Shown here one piece after another: positions 41,801-52,420 of a stretch of 52,565 nucleotides of DNA. The position numbers and the translations under genes are program-made. The notes under the pieces were generated by a model. It was not told the DNA's origin. It ran no database searches and saw nothing but the letters and a program-made list of their open reading frames with translations. The stretch spans positions 1 through 52,565 of the forward strand of contig JANBPU010000111.1 in assembly GCA_027575805.1 (NCBI GenBank), given 5' to 3'. The stretch comes from Mycoemilia scoparia. Lineage: Eukaryota; Kickxellomycota; Kickxellomycetes; Kickxellales; Kickxellaceae. Position 1 is the stretch's first letter; each line of letters begins with the position of its first letter.

Positions 41801-43678
41801 ATTAAAGAGTGTGTGCAAATTATTGATGGACAGTCCATGGTTCAGATATTTCAGACAATCAACAAGTTGCAAAAGAATGGACCAAAGGCTGTTAAAATAT
41901 GGTTAAGACAATATCATTTTACCCCGCACCCAAAGAGCATCGAGCATGAAGAATGTAACGATTATGGTGATACAGATGTAGAAGAAATGAGAGTAGAATC
42001 GGTCACTACTGGTAGTGTTATTAATAGTAATGGCGACGATAAACAGACCACTTTATCCATTAAAGACACCACTTCAAAGCTCAATGATGATTTATCAGAA
42101 ATTGCACTGGCCAAACCTAGCCCATCCACTACACAACCACAAATCATTACAGACAATAATAGCGGAAAACAGGAAATTGCTGACAACAAAGTAGCCTATC
42201 CTAAATCAGAGTCTGTAAAGACTGCAGTGGTTGGTGATAATTGTCAATCACAAATTCCTTTAAATGATAGCACAAATAAACCTGTTGATAAACAACAAAC
42301 TTTGGCTTTGATAAAGCAAGAATCAAAAACATCCTTGTCATCGTCGTCTGATCAACAGTTTGACAAAACAAATGCTGATAAAGGCAATGATGAGGGTGTT
42401 ACGGCCATACAAATTCAGCAACAGCCTACAACAATGACAATAAGGAAATATTGTATGACATGCGGTAACTTATTTTTTGGCAACGACAATGACGATACAA
42501 TGACTACCAAGGATTACTGCAGCTCTATTTGCCGATCAGTATGGTGTGGCGATAGTAAGCTCAATAGCCATAATTCAACATTGAGTCGACTTTCAGAATT
42601 GGTCAAACGACTGCCTAAAGGCTGGGATCATCTGGACGACGATGGTAATGAAGACTTGGATATTGACGAAGATTTCCAAGCAGGCTCTGTCACTGCTAGT
42701 TCAAAATCAATTTCAAGCATTATTGATGGTAAGGATAGCGGTAATCAAGGGTGTTTGAGTTTGTTTGAAAAAATAACTAGTCAAATTCGCCAACAAGCTA
42801 TGACGATGGCCCATGACCAGCAGCAGCAGCCCTACCACCGTAATATAACCGATCCTGATGAAAATAAGCAAATAGTAAAGTCAAAACCAACAAGGATGTT
42901 GATGACAATGAAGCTAATAGATTGGGTTTGGGTTGATGTGATTCGACCTTTGGAATTGTTTACCACACCAGCAGCAAGATTATCGCAATATCAAACCAAC
43001 AAAGACCCAGATGTTGAGGATAATACCAATGGACTTTCCAGGTTATCGAAGGGAACAAGTACAAGACCATCATCATCTCTCTTACCAAAGTACCATCACG
43101 GCCTGGCGGATGCCAACAGCAAGGCTTTGGGACTATCTTCATTATCATCAGTTGTCGAGATTGATAGTGGTAAAAGTATGGTCAGTCTTGTCAATGCAGA
43201 CAGGAAGTCACTCGAAGAAGCAATTGATCAAAGAGTTGTTGTCGGAAAATTGATGACTGATATTGCAAAATTGTTTTTGAGGGATTTGGTCAATGAGTCA
43301 GCTAATCAGATCCGGAAACAAAAAAGTGTGGATTGCCAAGAATTAGGAAAGTCCTCCATTGATAACAACAATAGTAAAGCCACTATGGCAGAAAAAGATG
43401 TTGATAAACCACAGCCATCACCAAGCAACCAAAAAGAAAGTGGCCATGGTGATGTTCAAGCAAATTCACCAAAACTATCTGTGGCACTATCAGAAATTGG
43501 TCTAACTACTACTGCTACTACCACCAAAAATACCGACCACCAAAATATCAGCGATGCAATAGTTAATATCAACTTACCAAAAGTTATGCTAACACCATGG
43601 CATGTTCTAAGAGCAGTCCAAAAAAGATCAGATTTATTCGACATGTGTTCCAACGTTTATTTAGGAACTACTGACTAG
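38879..43678 (+). CDS. YEATS2: YEATS2-type chromatin protein (1546 aa), two exons
   Basis: Exon 1 38879-39044 (MSELPPEGNDD...), intron 39045-39203 (GTAAGT...ACAG), exon 2 39204-43678; the phases agree. YEATS domains read acylated histone lysines; animal YEATS2 is a subunit of the ATAC acetyltransferase complex and pairs with NC2-beta through a histone fold. Seen here: an N-terminal helical segment (TKKKVRRIIEQQFNLEIYMK, about 58-105) as in YEATS2; a Cys2-His2-type finger CPGCGRTNFATFQGFINHC (about 200-228); a YEATS core (about 405-525, HKWTFTVRTPAGEQPPGTFI, VRYFLHPSYRP, GWGEFPIRLQLFF); a second Cys cluster (CMTCGNLFF...CSSICRSVWC, about 1090-1125); and a C-terminal histone-fold-like part (VVVGKLMTDIAKLFLRDLVN, then after an insert LTPWHVLRAVQKRSDLFDMC). 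The linkers are long, polar and low-complexity. Confidence 0.87.
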
Positions 43679-44713
43679 TCAATTGTTTCACTTGCTATAT
43701 ATGGTCAGATTTCACAGAATTTAGACAAAAATGATGGGTCCTCAGGAATTGCATGTAAAATGGCTTATAGTTGGGTCAAAACCCAAGATCCTGTTTTTGT
43801 CTACCATGCTTTCGATCTAAGGTTAACTTTAACCATACACATAATTTTATAAACTATGTTATCCCGCATCCTCTCACCATCCTATTAATGTTTCAAAATT
43901 GTCTTGTTTAGTTTTTAGATTGACATTTAGTGTAGATATATTTGTAAATAAATATGGTCAATTTTTTCTCCATAAAAACATCAGGTCAGTTTGCCTGGAG
44001 TTGCCTTCAAAATTTTTGCCATGAGTCGTATGTATAATCAAAGTTCATAGGTTACCAAGAGTATGGCAGGGAGAGAAATAGGTCCTCATATTTGCCCCAA
44101 TCATCAGCTATTCTATATGCAACTCCTGTGGGCCCATTTTGCCTAAGGTCTTGTGAACTCTGACCATATATGATCAGAATTCATAATGTCTTAGACAAGG
44201 TGAATCGCTGGGAATTGCACACAAGTTGGCCTGTGATTGATTTTGGCCATTTTGCCTTCACTTTCAATACATATTCGCTCAAGCTACATCATGTGGCATT
44301 AACTTCCAGTACAACATGACCGTAGAGTTCTGTGTATTACTAATAGTAATATTTTGGGTATGGGGTTAGTTCCTCTTTGGGCGTTAGTACCCCGTTTGGC
44401 AGAGATCTTAAGGACCGCAATAGCAACAGCTAATTAGTGGCTAATTGGGATGGCCAACAACTGCCATGATCTGAGTCTAGAAAACTTGGCAAACTCGTTT
44501 AGGTAAACCAAATGTTGATTGGTTCCTTCCCTGGTTGTCGTCACATTGTGGTTTACAAATGTTTATTTGATTCCCCGTCATCATCACACTAAAATTTGAT
44601 CCCTTGCCTGTTTTTTTTCCTTTGTATTATTTAAATAACTAGCACCACCACCAGCAAAAGTTAAATTCAAAACTTGGCAATTTGGAATAGCGGCAACAGT
44701 AGTAGCAATAGCA
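43679..44713. other. Intergenic region dominated by a long-TIR element
   Basis: The family B element fills 43699-44171. The rest is the promoter of the F-box gene; nothing else is recognised. Confidence 0.5.
43699..44171. mobile_element. Family B non-autonomous element with ~90-bp inverted repeats
   Basis: The left end (43699-43790, starting TATGGTCAGATTTCACAG) and the reverse complement of the right end (44080-44171, starting TATGGTCAGAGTTCACAA) align over about 90 bases with scattered mismatches. They enclose about 290 bp with no ORF. Flanks are TATA-rich, so the target duplication (TA or TATA) is ambiguous. Related ends occur at 288-328 and 22465-22545. Confidence 0.75.
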
Positions 44714-47700
44714 ATGGGGTATGCCAATTAACACAGCAATATTCATTTGTGTATATGAATTTTTCATCTTTGAAACCAAAACCAGAGTTTGCTAAGAGGC
44801 TATATATATATATCTCTATTCATATGTAGTGATATTGATAGAAATACTACTGGTATAGACCAGTCCGAGTTCACGATATTAGATCCGAATAAGCCTGAGC
44901 AAGTACTTTCGCAACAAAATAAAAATGTCGACAAGATAAACTCGAGGTTATCTGATGAGCTCCTAATACAGATATTTGCTCACATCCCATTGGAAGATAT
45001 GGTAAATTCTCATTCACCTGTGTAATTTATGATCCATACAGGAATTATAATATATATATTTTTGATGGTGTGTATTAGAATGAGCTGATATTGGTTTGTC
45101 CCCGTTGGTATGCTATCCTGACTGACAGCCAAATATGGAAAAAGGCCTTGATGACATATCTTGGGAAAAAGCTGCCATATCAATTATTGTCCGTGGATGG
45201 AAACAATCTCGATATAACATTATGTCTGACACCTTCAGCTAGCGAATACCACTTGGATCGGAGAGGATCGAATGCAAGCTATAATTCAAGATTAAGAGTT
45301 ACTAGTAGCTGGAGAAATGAATATTTCCAGAGATTGACCTATCTGAGGTAATTAATGTTAATGACCACCCATTTGTATTAAGTCTCTCCTTTATTTGTCA
45401 TACCATCCGATTAATGATGATGGGTTTATTGATATAGGAAGTGGGAACTAGGAAGACGCGTCAAACGACTAGAGTTTAATGCCAGAATCGGCACAATCCA
45501 CAAAATATTCACTGACTGGGAAAATAACTGGATGCTTGCAATATCTTTGACTCATGGTGTTGCCATGAGATGTGATCCTACTATTGGAAAAGTGTTTGCC
45601 AAAGACAATGAGACAAAAGGTATGATATTTTCAACTGGGCCTAGGTCTGACGCAGAAGATGGTGAGGTTATAAATGCCGGAAGGCCACGAAGAATTCAAG
45701 TTATTGATGTTTCGAGTTCACATATTTTGTGGGGTGGAAGAGATGGATCGGTGGCGGTTACCCATATGTTTTCCCTAGGTACTAAACTCAAGCATACCAG
45801 GACTGATCAAGCGAATTGGCATAGGGGAGTTGTAACTGCAGTGTATATTTCAAAAGCCAGTGGAGATAAAACACACAAGCATTACAAAGAGAATGCCGAA
45901 GATCCTGATGCTTGGGAGTCTCCTGGTTCCTCACATTCTCAGAATTCATCAGTCACTAAAAACATCGGACATGCTATTGGTGGTCTGGATGTCTTGGTCA
46001 CTGCTGGAACTGACTGGCTAGTCAAGATTTGGAATGCCAGAACTGGCGATCTACTATGCAATCTTCAATCTCCACAATCTGCAATCCACAATTTGGCATT
46101 AATCCAAAGACGATGGATAATAGGAAGTACTCGAGCAGGCTGCTTATTGGTCTGGGACCTAAGGAGCATATTGATACCCAAAACCATTATAGCACCGCCA
46201 GCTGGCGCTGATATGGTGGGCCCTGATGTACCTCAACCAGCTCAAGCTGGCACTTTATTCCAGTCTCAGTTACCAGAAGCACAGATTCCAGGCATCCCTT
46301 GGCTCACATACTCAGCCACATCCATGGCTAATATTTCCAGAAAACCGACAAACATTATCCCAATTGGAAAAGGAGGGCCCTTGCCATGTGAAATAGTCCA
46401 ATTTATAGTCGATGAACCCAGCATGTCTGTCCTTGTAGCTGCCGCTCCGCCCTATGGCCAAAGCAACCACAGAGATGGTCTATGGAAATACTCAATCCCA
46501 GATGGCAAGCTTTTATCTGAATATTCAATGGACATCCCATTTTCAGAAATTACGGCCCTAAAATGGCTCAAACCTAAACTATCAGCAGAAGCACAAGAAA
46601 CTTTACAGGCCAGGTCAAGTGGCTATAAGCCGACTCCTCTGATAGCTGCTGGCGATAAACTTGGTAGAGTAATGATATGGGCAGATTGTACAAACCCATT
46701 TGTTGGTTTAAACAAGCCCAAAACACCTGTTTTCTACTCTGAGAGCCACACATCTCCAATATCAAGCATACATATAGACGAGCTCAAGATAATTACTGCC
46801 TCTAGAGATGGGCATGTCAAAGTTTGGGAACATACGACGGGATCACTGATGCGTTCATTCCGCTGTAGAGGTGGTGGTCGAGGAGACCGAAGACATCGCC
46901 ATGATCGAGATGATGGTGAAAATAACACTGCAGCACCATCAACATCAAATCGTCAGATAGGGCAAATGATCAACGATTTCTGGGAAGGTGGGCAGGCCCA
47001 AAGGCGTGCTATGCGAAATGCAGTGCCACCATTGAATGGTGAATTTGCCCAACCACAGGATGAGGCTCCTCCGCTTCCGGCTGATATGCCTCAGCGCCTT
47101 GATCCGTGGTTTTGGAGTATCCACCCAGCATCGATTACTCATGATTCACGTTCAGATTTACTCTCTGCTCAAGGCATAGTCAACAGAAGCACTCAAGATT
47201 GGGAAGCTCATGAGCAAGAAATAGCACGAGAGTTCCAAAATTCAGTCAACATTTCTGATGTATTATCTCCAAATGAATTATCCAGACTAGTCAGAGGAAT
47301 AAATATCGGCATTTTAAATGAAAACATAACCACCATCCACCCATTGCACGATAGACTAGTCCATGACATAAACTCACATTATTCGTGGATCACTATTGCT
47401 AATGGAACACGAATCCAAGCAATCAGTATATCAGTTTTTGCAGAAAATTTTGGTGGAAATGCCAGTGAAAAAGCAAAGTCCGGCGTTTCGAGATCCATGC
47501 GGCCTAAAGCCAACCCAACGGATAGTTACAAGTGGCATAAGCAAATGGAGGCCATCATTGGCGAAGAGGTTGCTAAACATCGAGAACAGGCCGAGTCAGA
47601 AAGGCAAGATCGAATTGAGGAGTTTGAACAAAGGGAATACTTGAAACGGGAACATTTTAATCCTCAAGAAGAGCTTGATATGGACGAAAATGAATTATTG

Positions 47701-48321
47701 CAATATGCCCAGCTTTTGAGTTTAGAGGAAGATCGGAATAATAGTGTTTCCACCGGCGTTATTGCTATTGATAGCGAGCACGTTAAACCAACTACTAGTC
47801 GAAATGCTACACAGCAAAGTCAAGCAAGTTCGAACGATTCAAGTGTTGATGAGACTGTAGCGATGACGACTGTGGTTACCAAAAGTGAAACACCGCCAAA
47901 TAATAAAGGAAAGTCACGGGATGCGGATTCTAACTTCTCCAAACCCCCAATTCCACCCAAACCTGATGAGCTTTCTTACCTAACAGATTCTGAGTGGGCT
48001 TTAATTTGCCAGGAGCAAGGACTTGATCAAGTGTCATCAGAAACACCAGTCACAACAACAGCAGGAGATATTTGCCAAGGTGAACAGGATTTCTTTGATA
48101 ACCTTAACCAGAATAACAATACAACATCAACCACTACCGCTACTACAAGATCCAACAGCAAAAATGGAAAACAGCCAGAAAACTCTTCAGTAGCCATGCC
48201 CACACCAATATCGTCTTTTGATAATAACACAAAGCGTTCAGACTTTGCAACCAACGATTATGTAATCGATGATATGACTGAAGAGGAAATGGTCCAATAC
48301 GCTTTATCTCTATCAAAATAA
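44714..48321 (+). CDS. UFO1: F-box/WD40/UIM protein, UFO1/Pof10 type (1109 aa)
   Basis: Exons: 44714-44718 (ATGGG), 44830-45001, 45079-45347 and 45438-48321, all GT-AG with consistent phases (3330 nt). It is a substrate receptor of SCF ubiquitin ligases. F-box: residues about 40-85 (RLSDELLIQIFAHIPLEDMN...LVCPRWYAIL). WD40 propeller: about 150-620, with repeats such as VTAGTDWLVKIWNARTGDLL, GSTRAGCLLVWDLRS and ASRDGHVKVWEHTTGSLMRS. C-terminal ubiquitin-interacting motifs: about 895-914 (DENELLQYAQLLSLEED) and the last residues (TEEEMVQYALSLSK); a third, divergent helix (DSEWALICQEQGLD) lies between. This layout is the hallmark of yeast Ufo1. Exon 1 carries only five coding bases, so the start is less certain than the rest; no in-frame ATG exists in exon 2 before the F-box. 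Confidence 0.85.
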
Positions 48322-48576
48322 TAACTTCAAGTACCTATAGATACTTTTACTTACTTTTGCCTTTGTTTTCCCGTTTATTTATTTGTTTTATTCCAGATGG
48401 CCTAGTCACCTTGTCCAAAAAAGAAGAACCAAAGCATTACCCTTGAAGCACAAGTAACTGTATACATCAGCAGAACCCACAGTTGAAAATGCATGTGCAT
48501 GTGAAATTGTCAGCAACTGGGATTATAACTGGCGAGTGATACACACCATGAGAATGATATAACATGCTTGGATGTA
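48322..48576. other. 3' region of the F-box gene
   Basis: AT-rich; no gene or repeat before the MITE at 48577. Confidence 0.4.
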
Positions 48577-48691
48577 TGGACAATAATTTTTGAAGGGTGA
48601 AAGTTTACTAGTAAAATTGGACATCCATTTGGCTGTGATTATCCCTATAATTGCTGGTCACCAAAATTCACCCTTCAAAAATTATTGCCCA
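48577..48691 (-). mobile_element. MITE family A, intact 115-bp copy
   Basis: The ends ACAATAATTTTTGAAGGGTG and CACCCTTCAAAAATTATTGC are flanked by TA (48575-48576 and 48692-48693). The interior is in the opposite orientation to the copies at 16781 and 23247. The mariner element begins six bases after its right end. Confidence 0.9.
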
Positions 48692-48697
48692 TATATA

Positions 48698-50016
48698 TCT
48701 TGATGAAATAAAGTTCTGATAATTGAAAATTATAAGCTCAAAATAAACTATTTTTTATAAAAGTTTCCATTAAGTTTAACTACTCTTTTAGACCTTTTAA
48801 ACCATGTATCAAATGCTGTGTTAGCATTATTTTTGATAAAGTTATGAATCAATGATTGAAACCTTGCTTTCGCTAGAGCAATATTGGTAAATTCCTCCTT
48901 TGCTAGCTATTTCTTTACCATTGGAAAAAGCCAGAAGTCACAGGGAGCAAGATCTGGTGAGTACAGAGGTGCTTGAATCCATTTAATTCTATTTTTTTTC
49001 ATATATTCCTGAGTAGCCTTTGAGATGTGTAGTCTTGCATTGTCATGGTGGAGTTGGACATATCTGGGTTGATCTCCTTTTTTAGTTTTATGGCTGGTAT
49101 GCCATTTTTTTAGCATGGGCCTTAGACATTTTTCAATGTAATAGTCTGAATTCATTGTCTGGCCTTCAGGTGCAATATTATAATAGAAGAATCCAGACTT
49201 GGAAAAGAACACAGTAGCCATATACTTCATTTTCGAGTTTTTTTGTTTCGGAATCACAATATGATCATCATCTTCTAACTTCCAATACTTGGATGCAGTG
49301 CCAGTTCTGGGAGTATAAAGATATACATAGGTCTCATCACATATGATGATATCATATGTAAGTGTAGAATTGCCATTCCTGAATTTTTGAAGGAAAAATT
49401 GGCAAAATTCAATCTGAGTTTTTAAATGCTGATTGCTAAGGGCATAAGGTACCCAGCGAGCATAAAGGCACTCATAGCCCAACTCAGTTTTCATTATATT
49501 GTTAATTTTTGTCCTTGAGTACCCACATACTTCAGCTAAGATATGAGTTGGTACATAAGGGTCTTGCTCTACTAGTTCACGAATACGATTGATATTAACA
49601 TCTGTAATCAATAGGCTTAGTCTACCAGATCGGACAGTATCTTCAAACTCGATTTCTCCAGCCTTGAACTTCTTTATCCATCTGTAAACAGTTACATTTG
49701 ATAGAGCACCATCACCTAATGCTACAACCATATTTTGGTAGACAACTATTAGTTTCTTGTAGAGTTTCCATAATATAAAGATCATGGCTCGTAAATTGCA
49801 TTTAGTGATCATGATGGTTTTATATAAAAATTGGAGCACAAACAAAAATTTATGATTTTTAAATACAATTTTCTCCATCACTTCTTGATCAATTAAAGCC
49901 AAATTAACACATATAGTAGTATTATAGCAGCACTTTAATATTATTCTTTGAACTTTTTATTTTGTTCAAAAATTTTAAAAATATTCAAAAATTAACAGAA
50001 CTTTATTTCATCACGA
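48698..50016 (-). mobile_element. Mariner (DD34D) element, 1319 bp, near-complete
   Basis: Terminal inverted repeats of about 27 bp match except at two positions: TCTTGATGAAATAAAGTTCT at the left, and TCGTGATGAAATAAAGTTCT as the reverse complement of the right. Perfect TA duplications flank it (48696-48697 and 50017-50018). Total length is typical of mariner. It carries one minus-strand transposase with a single premature TAG. The well-kept ends suggest recent insertion. Confidence 0.93.
48748..49878 (-). pseudogene. Mariner transposase with one in-frame TAG
   Basis: Translation from ATG 49878-49876 runs 323 residues to TAG at 48909-48907, then continues in the same frame for 52 codons to a second TAG (48750-48748). 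The continuation (LAKEEFTNIALAKARFQSLI ... AFDTWFKRSKRVVKLNGNFY) is the normal mariner C-terminus, so the TAG is a late nonsense change. A helix-turn-helix region (SNVTVYRWIKKFKAGEIEFE, then RSGR) and the DD34D triad are intact: CDET, HHDNARLH, and YSPDLAPCDFWLFP, with exactly 34 residues between the second and third Asp. It is otherwise free of frameshifts. It would be inactive unless the stop is suppressed or the ~375-residue form is not needed. Confidence 0.9.
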
Positions 50017-50134
50017 TATATATATATATTGATAGATTCTGTAATAAGATATATCAGTTGCTAATTGCATAGAAAAAACTATAATGTTTACTCCTGATTA
50101 TGATAAATTGATTAAAAATATATATCTCTTTAAA

Positions 50135-50231
50135 TGGGTAGCAATTTGCAAATAAATGGTGATCGCCCATATGGCTGTGATAGCCCCTATAATTGTTGGT
50201 CACCAAAAGATACCCTTCAAAATTATTATTC
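50135..50231 (-). mobile_element. MITE family A, left-end-damaged copy
   Basis: The interior CCATATGGCTGTGATAGCCC and the right end GATACCCTTCAAAATTATT match the family. The left end has lost the TTTTTGAAGGG motif (only GGGTAGCAATTT remains). It lies ~120 bp beyond the mariner. Confidence 0.75.
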
Positions 50232-50262
50232 AAATGATAAAACCTCCTTGACCTGTTAGATA

Positions 50263-52005
50263 CTAGAAGGACCTGTCATTGGTCTCAGTGAATGTTAGCA
50301 GCTTCAAGCCTAGGATGCCAGTATTTGTAAGTAGTTGCATTGCAAATCCTGGATAGAGCCCACACAGACCCCATCTTCCACCAACACCTGGATGTCCAAC
50401 TGGCTGTGGAGATGACTTTGCATCATCACTAGCCTTATTAGAATATGGCGGATGCTGAGGGTATTTATCATAATAGGAACCAGTTTGTCTTGATGCTCTA
50501 AGATGGTAGTTTGGATCACCCTCTTCAGTAATGATACGCCAAGTGCAGTTGACCATGCCAGTATACTGGATGGGGCTGGTACGGACGACAGTGCGGAACG
50601 ACAATGATGTAGACAAACCTGATTTGACATCAGTGATCTTGTGCTTATAGCGAATTTGAGCTTGCAGACGCTTGCGGACAGTGTCAATTGGCATGATTAC
50701 TACCAAGTGCAGCGTCTTCCATAAAAAGTTCAAAAAGTTAAAGCTGATGGGCTGATCATAGGGATCAATCCCGAAGCACCTTTCTATGAATACTGGACCA
50801 AGATTTTGGAATACAGGCTCAAGAGCATGTTGGACAAGGGCTGGAATAGCATTTATGGAGCTCAGGTACATTCCAGAAAATCCACCCTCCTCTCTATACA
50901 CTTTGCGTAAGGCATCCATCATGCCACTGTATTTTCTATGAATTGGCGATCTGGACTGAATCATTAATCTTGTACAAACAAGCTCGAGCGGAGACAATAT
51001 CCAACCTGTGATCATACTAGAAGCCACTAAAGTCAAAGCATTTGGTGTTGCAGAATCTAAAAACCCAAATGGTGAACTGCTATCATAAATTCCAAAAGAT
51101 TCATTTAGCAAGGCTTCAAGTGTTGGCTGAAGCAGAAGTCGCAGCATGTCATAACTCCATTTTGTAAATGTTCCTACAAAAAATTATATGTTGATCAGCA
51201 ATGGTGAATACTATGATTGTCAGCACAAAAGCAACATAGTGCAGATATATACTCCTGGGGCTTAAACTAACTTACCCTTGAATGGACTGAGAACTCCTTC
51301 AGTTGGATGAGATATGAGCCTTTTCAAGACACGGACCTTTCCACCAGGCAATGTAGACAATTGGTATGCAGGGTGCAATGCAGCTGACTTGTCCTCAGAA
51401 ATGCTAATGACATAGCCATCATGATCGACTTTGGCTTTTCCCTGTGGTAAGCCATCAGGATCATATATACTTTGTGGTCCACCTGCTTTCCTCTCAGCAC
51501 TTCTATACACATTTGGGTTATCGGAAAAGAGCTCCTCTTCGTTTATATCTGACTGGGAATATTCAACATCGCCTCTGGCATCATTGGGATTGTATTGGAC
51601 TTGAAGCAAAGTTTGGGCAATCTGGAATGGATTAGCAATTATTGTTGTCAGATAGCGCAATCCAGCAAAGCGAATAAGCCCTCTAACAGCCTCTACTACA
51701 TCAGTTTGTTCCTGATCTATCTCAATGTCTTCAAGGTTCAAATCTTCGGCAGAAATTCCCTGGACATTTGAGGGTATTCCAGCTAGCTCCAATGTGTTTG
51801 CATTACCACTACCTAGATCAGCAGAGTAAGCACTCAGTGGGTTTTGGATGGGCTCAACTGGAAAGCTAAATCCCTGATTGCCTGCATTTACATTATTAGA
51901 TGACGATCCATTTGCATACGGACGAAACCTTCCAGTACCAAAGTCAGAGCTACTATTGCTGCTTGATGATGAATTGGAACTGTTTTGCCAGCCTCCACTA
52001 CTCAT
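50263..52005 (-). CDS. UGO1: UGO1/SLC25A46-type mitochondrial outer-membrane carrier protein (546 aa)
   Basis: Two exons, 52005-51276 and 51173-50263. The intron 51275-51174 begins GTAAGT and ends TGTAG; phase 1 agrees. Ugo1 is a modified mitochondrial carrier protein on the outer membrane that links the mitofusin Fzo1 to Mgm1 during fusion; SLC25A46 is the animal relative. The first ~85 residues are Ser/Asn-rich and disordered, followed by degenerate carrier repeats: NPFQIAQTLLQVQY, SPLELVCTRLMIQS and the best-kept MPIDTVRKRLQAQI (Px[DE]xxRxR). The block LRLLLQPTLEALLNESFGIYD and the late GLCGLYPGF are typical of this subfamily. Canonical carriers are ~300 residues, so the N-terminal extension and degenerate signatures favour UGO1 over a transporter. 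Confidence 0.85.
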
Positions 52006-52420
52006 ATTTGAATACTATCTAACTGGTAAATATATCAACAAGGCCTTTGCATACTTCATATTACAGAGTATCCTAAAGGGGGTTTTTTTACGTATCTGTG
52101 TATGTATATATATCGTAGAAATCACTGCTTATAGTAATAATTGTGATGCAATATAAGATATTTATGCAACCTAACCATACTAACCTCACAAACTATATAT
52201 AAGCAACAGCAATCTTTAGCACAGCGATTGAAGTTATGGGTAAGGAGTTTTAGTGGGAAAATCAGTTGAAATATATAAATATGGTAAAAATTCGTTGATG
52301 TTTTATTCTTATAAAACTATGTGGTTGTACTACTAATAAATATATATAAACTAACTTATGGGTAAAATAAGTAAGGTAAGTAAAATAAATACTATTTCAC
52401 TCGCCCCTATTAGGTCCAAA
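52006..52420. other. Upstream of UGO1; probable 3' LTR of a Ty3/gypsy element
   Basis: On the minus strand, just after the integrase stop, is AATAGGGGCGAG, a plausible polypurine tract, followed by TG at about 52401-52402, the expected first bases of an LTR. The LTR would extend left toward UGO1. Its other end cannot be placed without a second LTR. A TATATATAG box near 52193-52201 could be the LTR promoter or the UGO1 promoter. Confidence 0.4.

Noticed and set aside
15692..49878. TAG recoded as a sense codon in this organism
   Set aside because: TAG closes several well-supported genes (the YEATS2-type, HAUS8, LSM8 and UGO1 genes). The two in-frame TAGs are better explained by an intron and by transposon decay.
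48577..50231. Family A MITEs as deletion derivatives of the resident mariner
   Set aside because: The mariner ends (TCTTGATGAAATAAAG) and the MITE ends (TGGGTAATAATTTTTG) do not match; only the TA target preference is shared.
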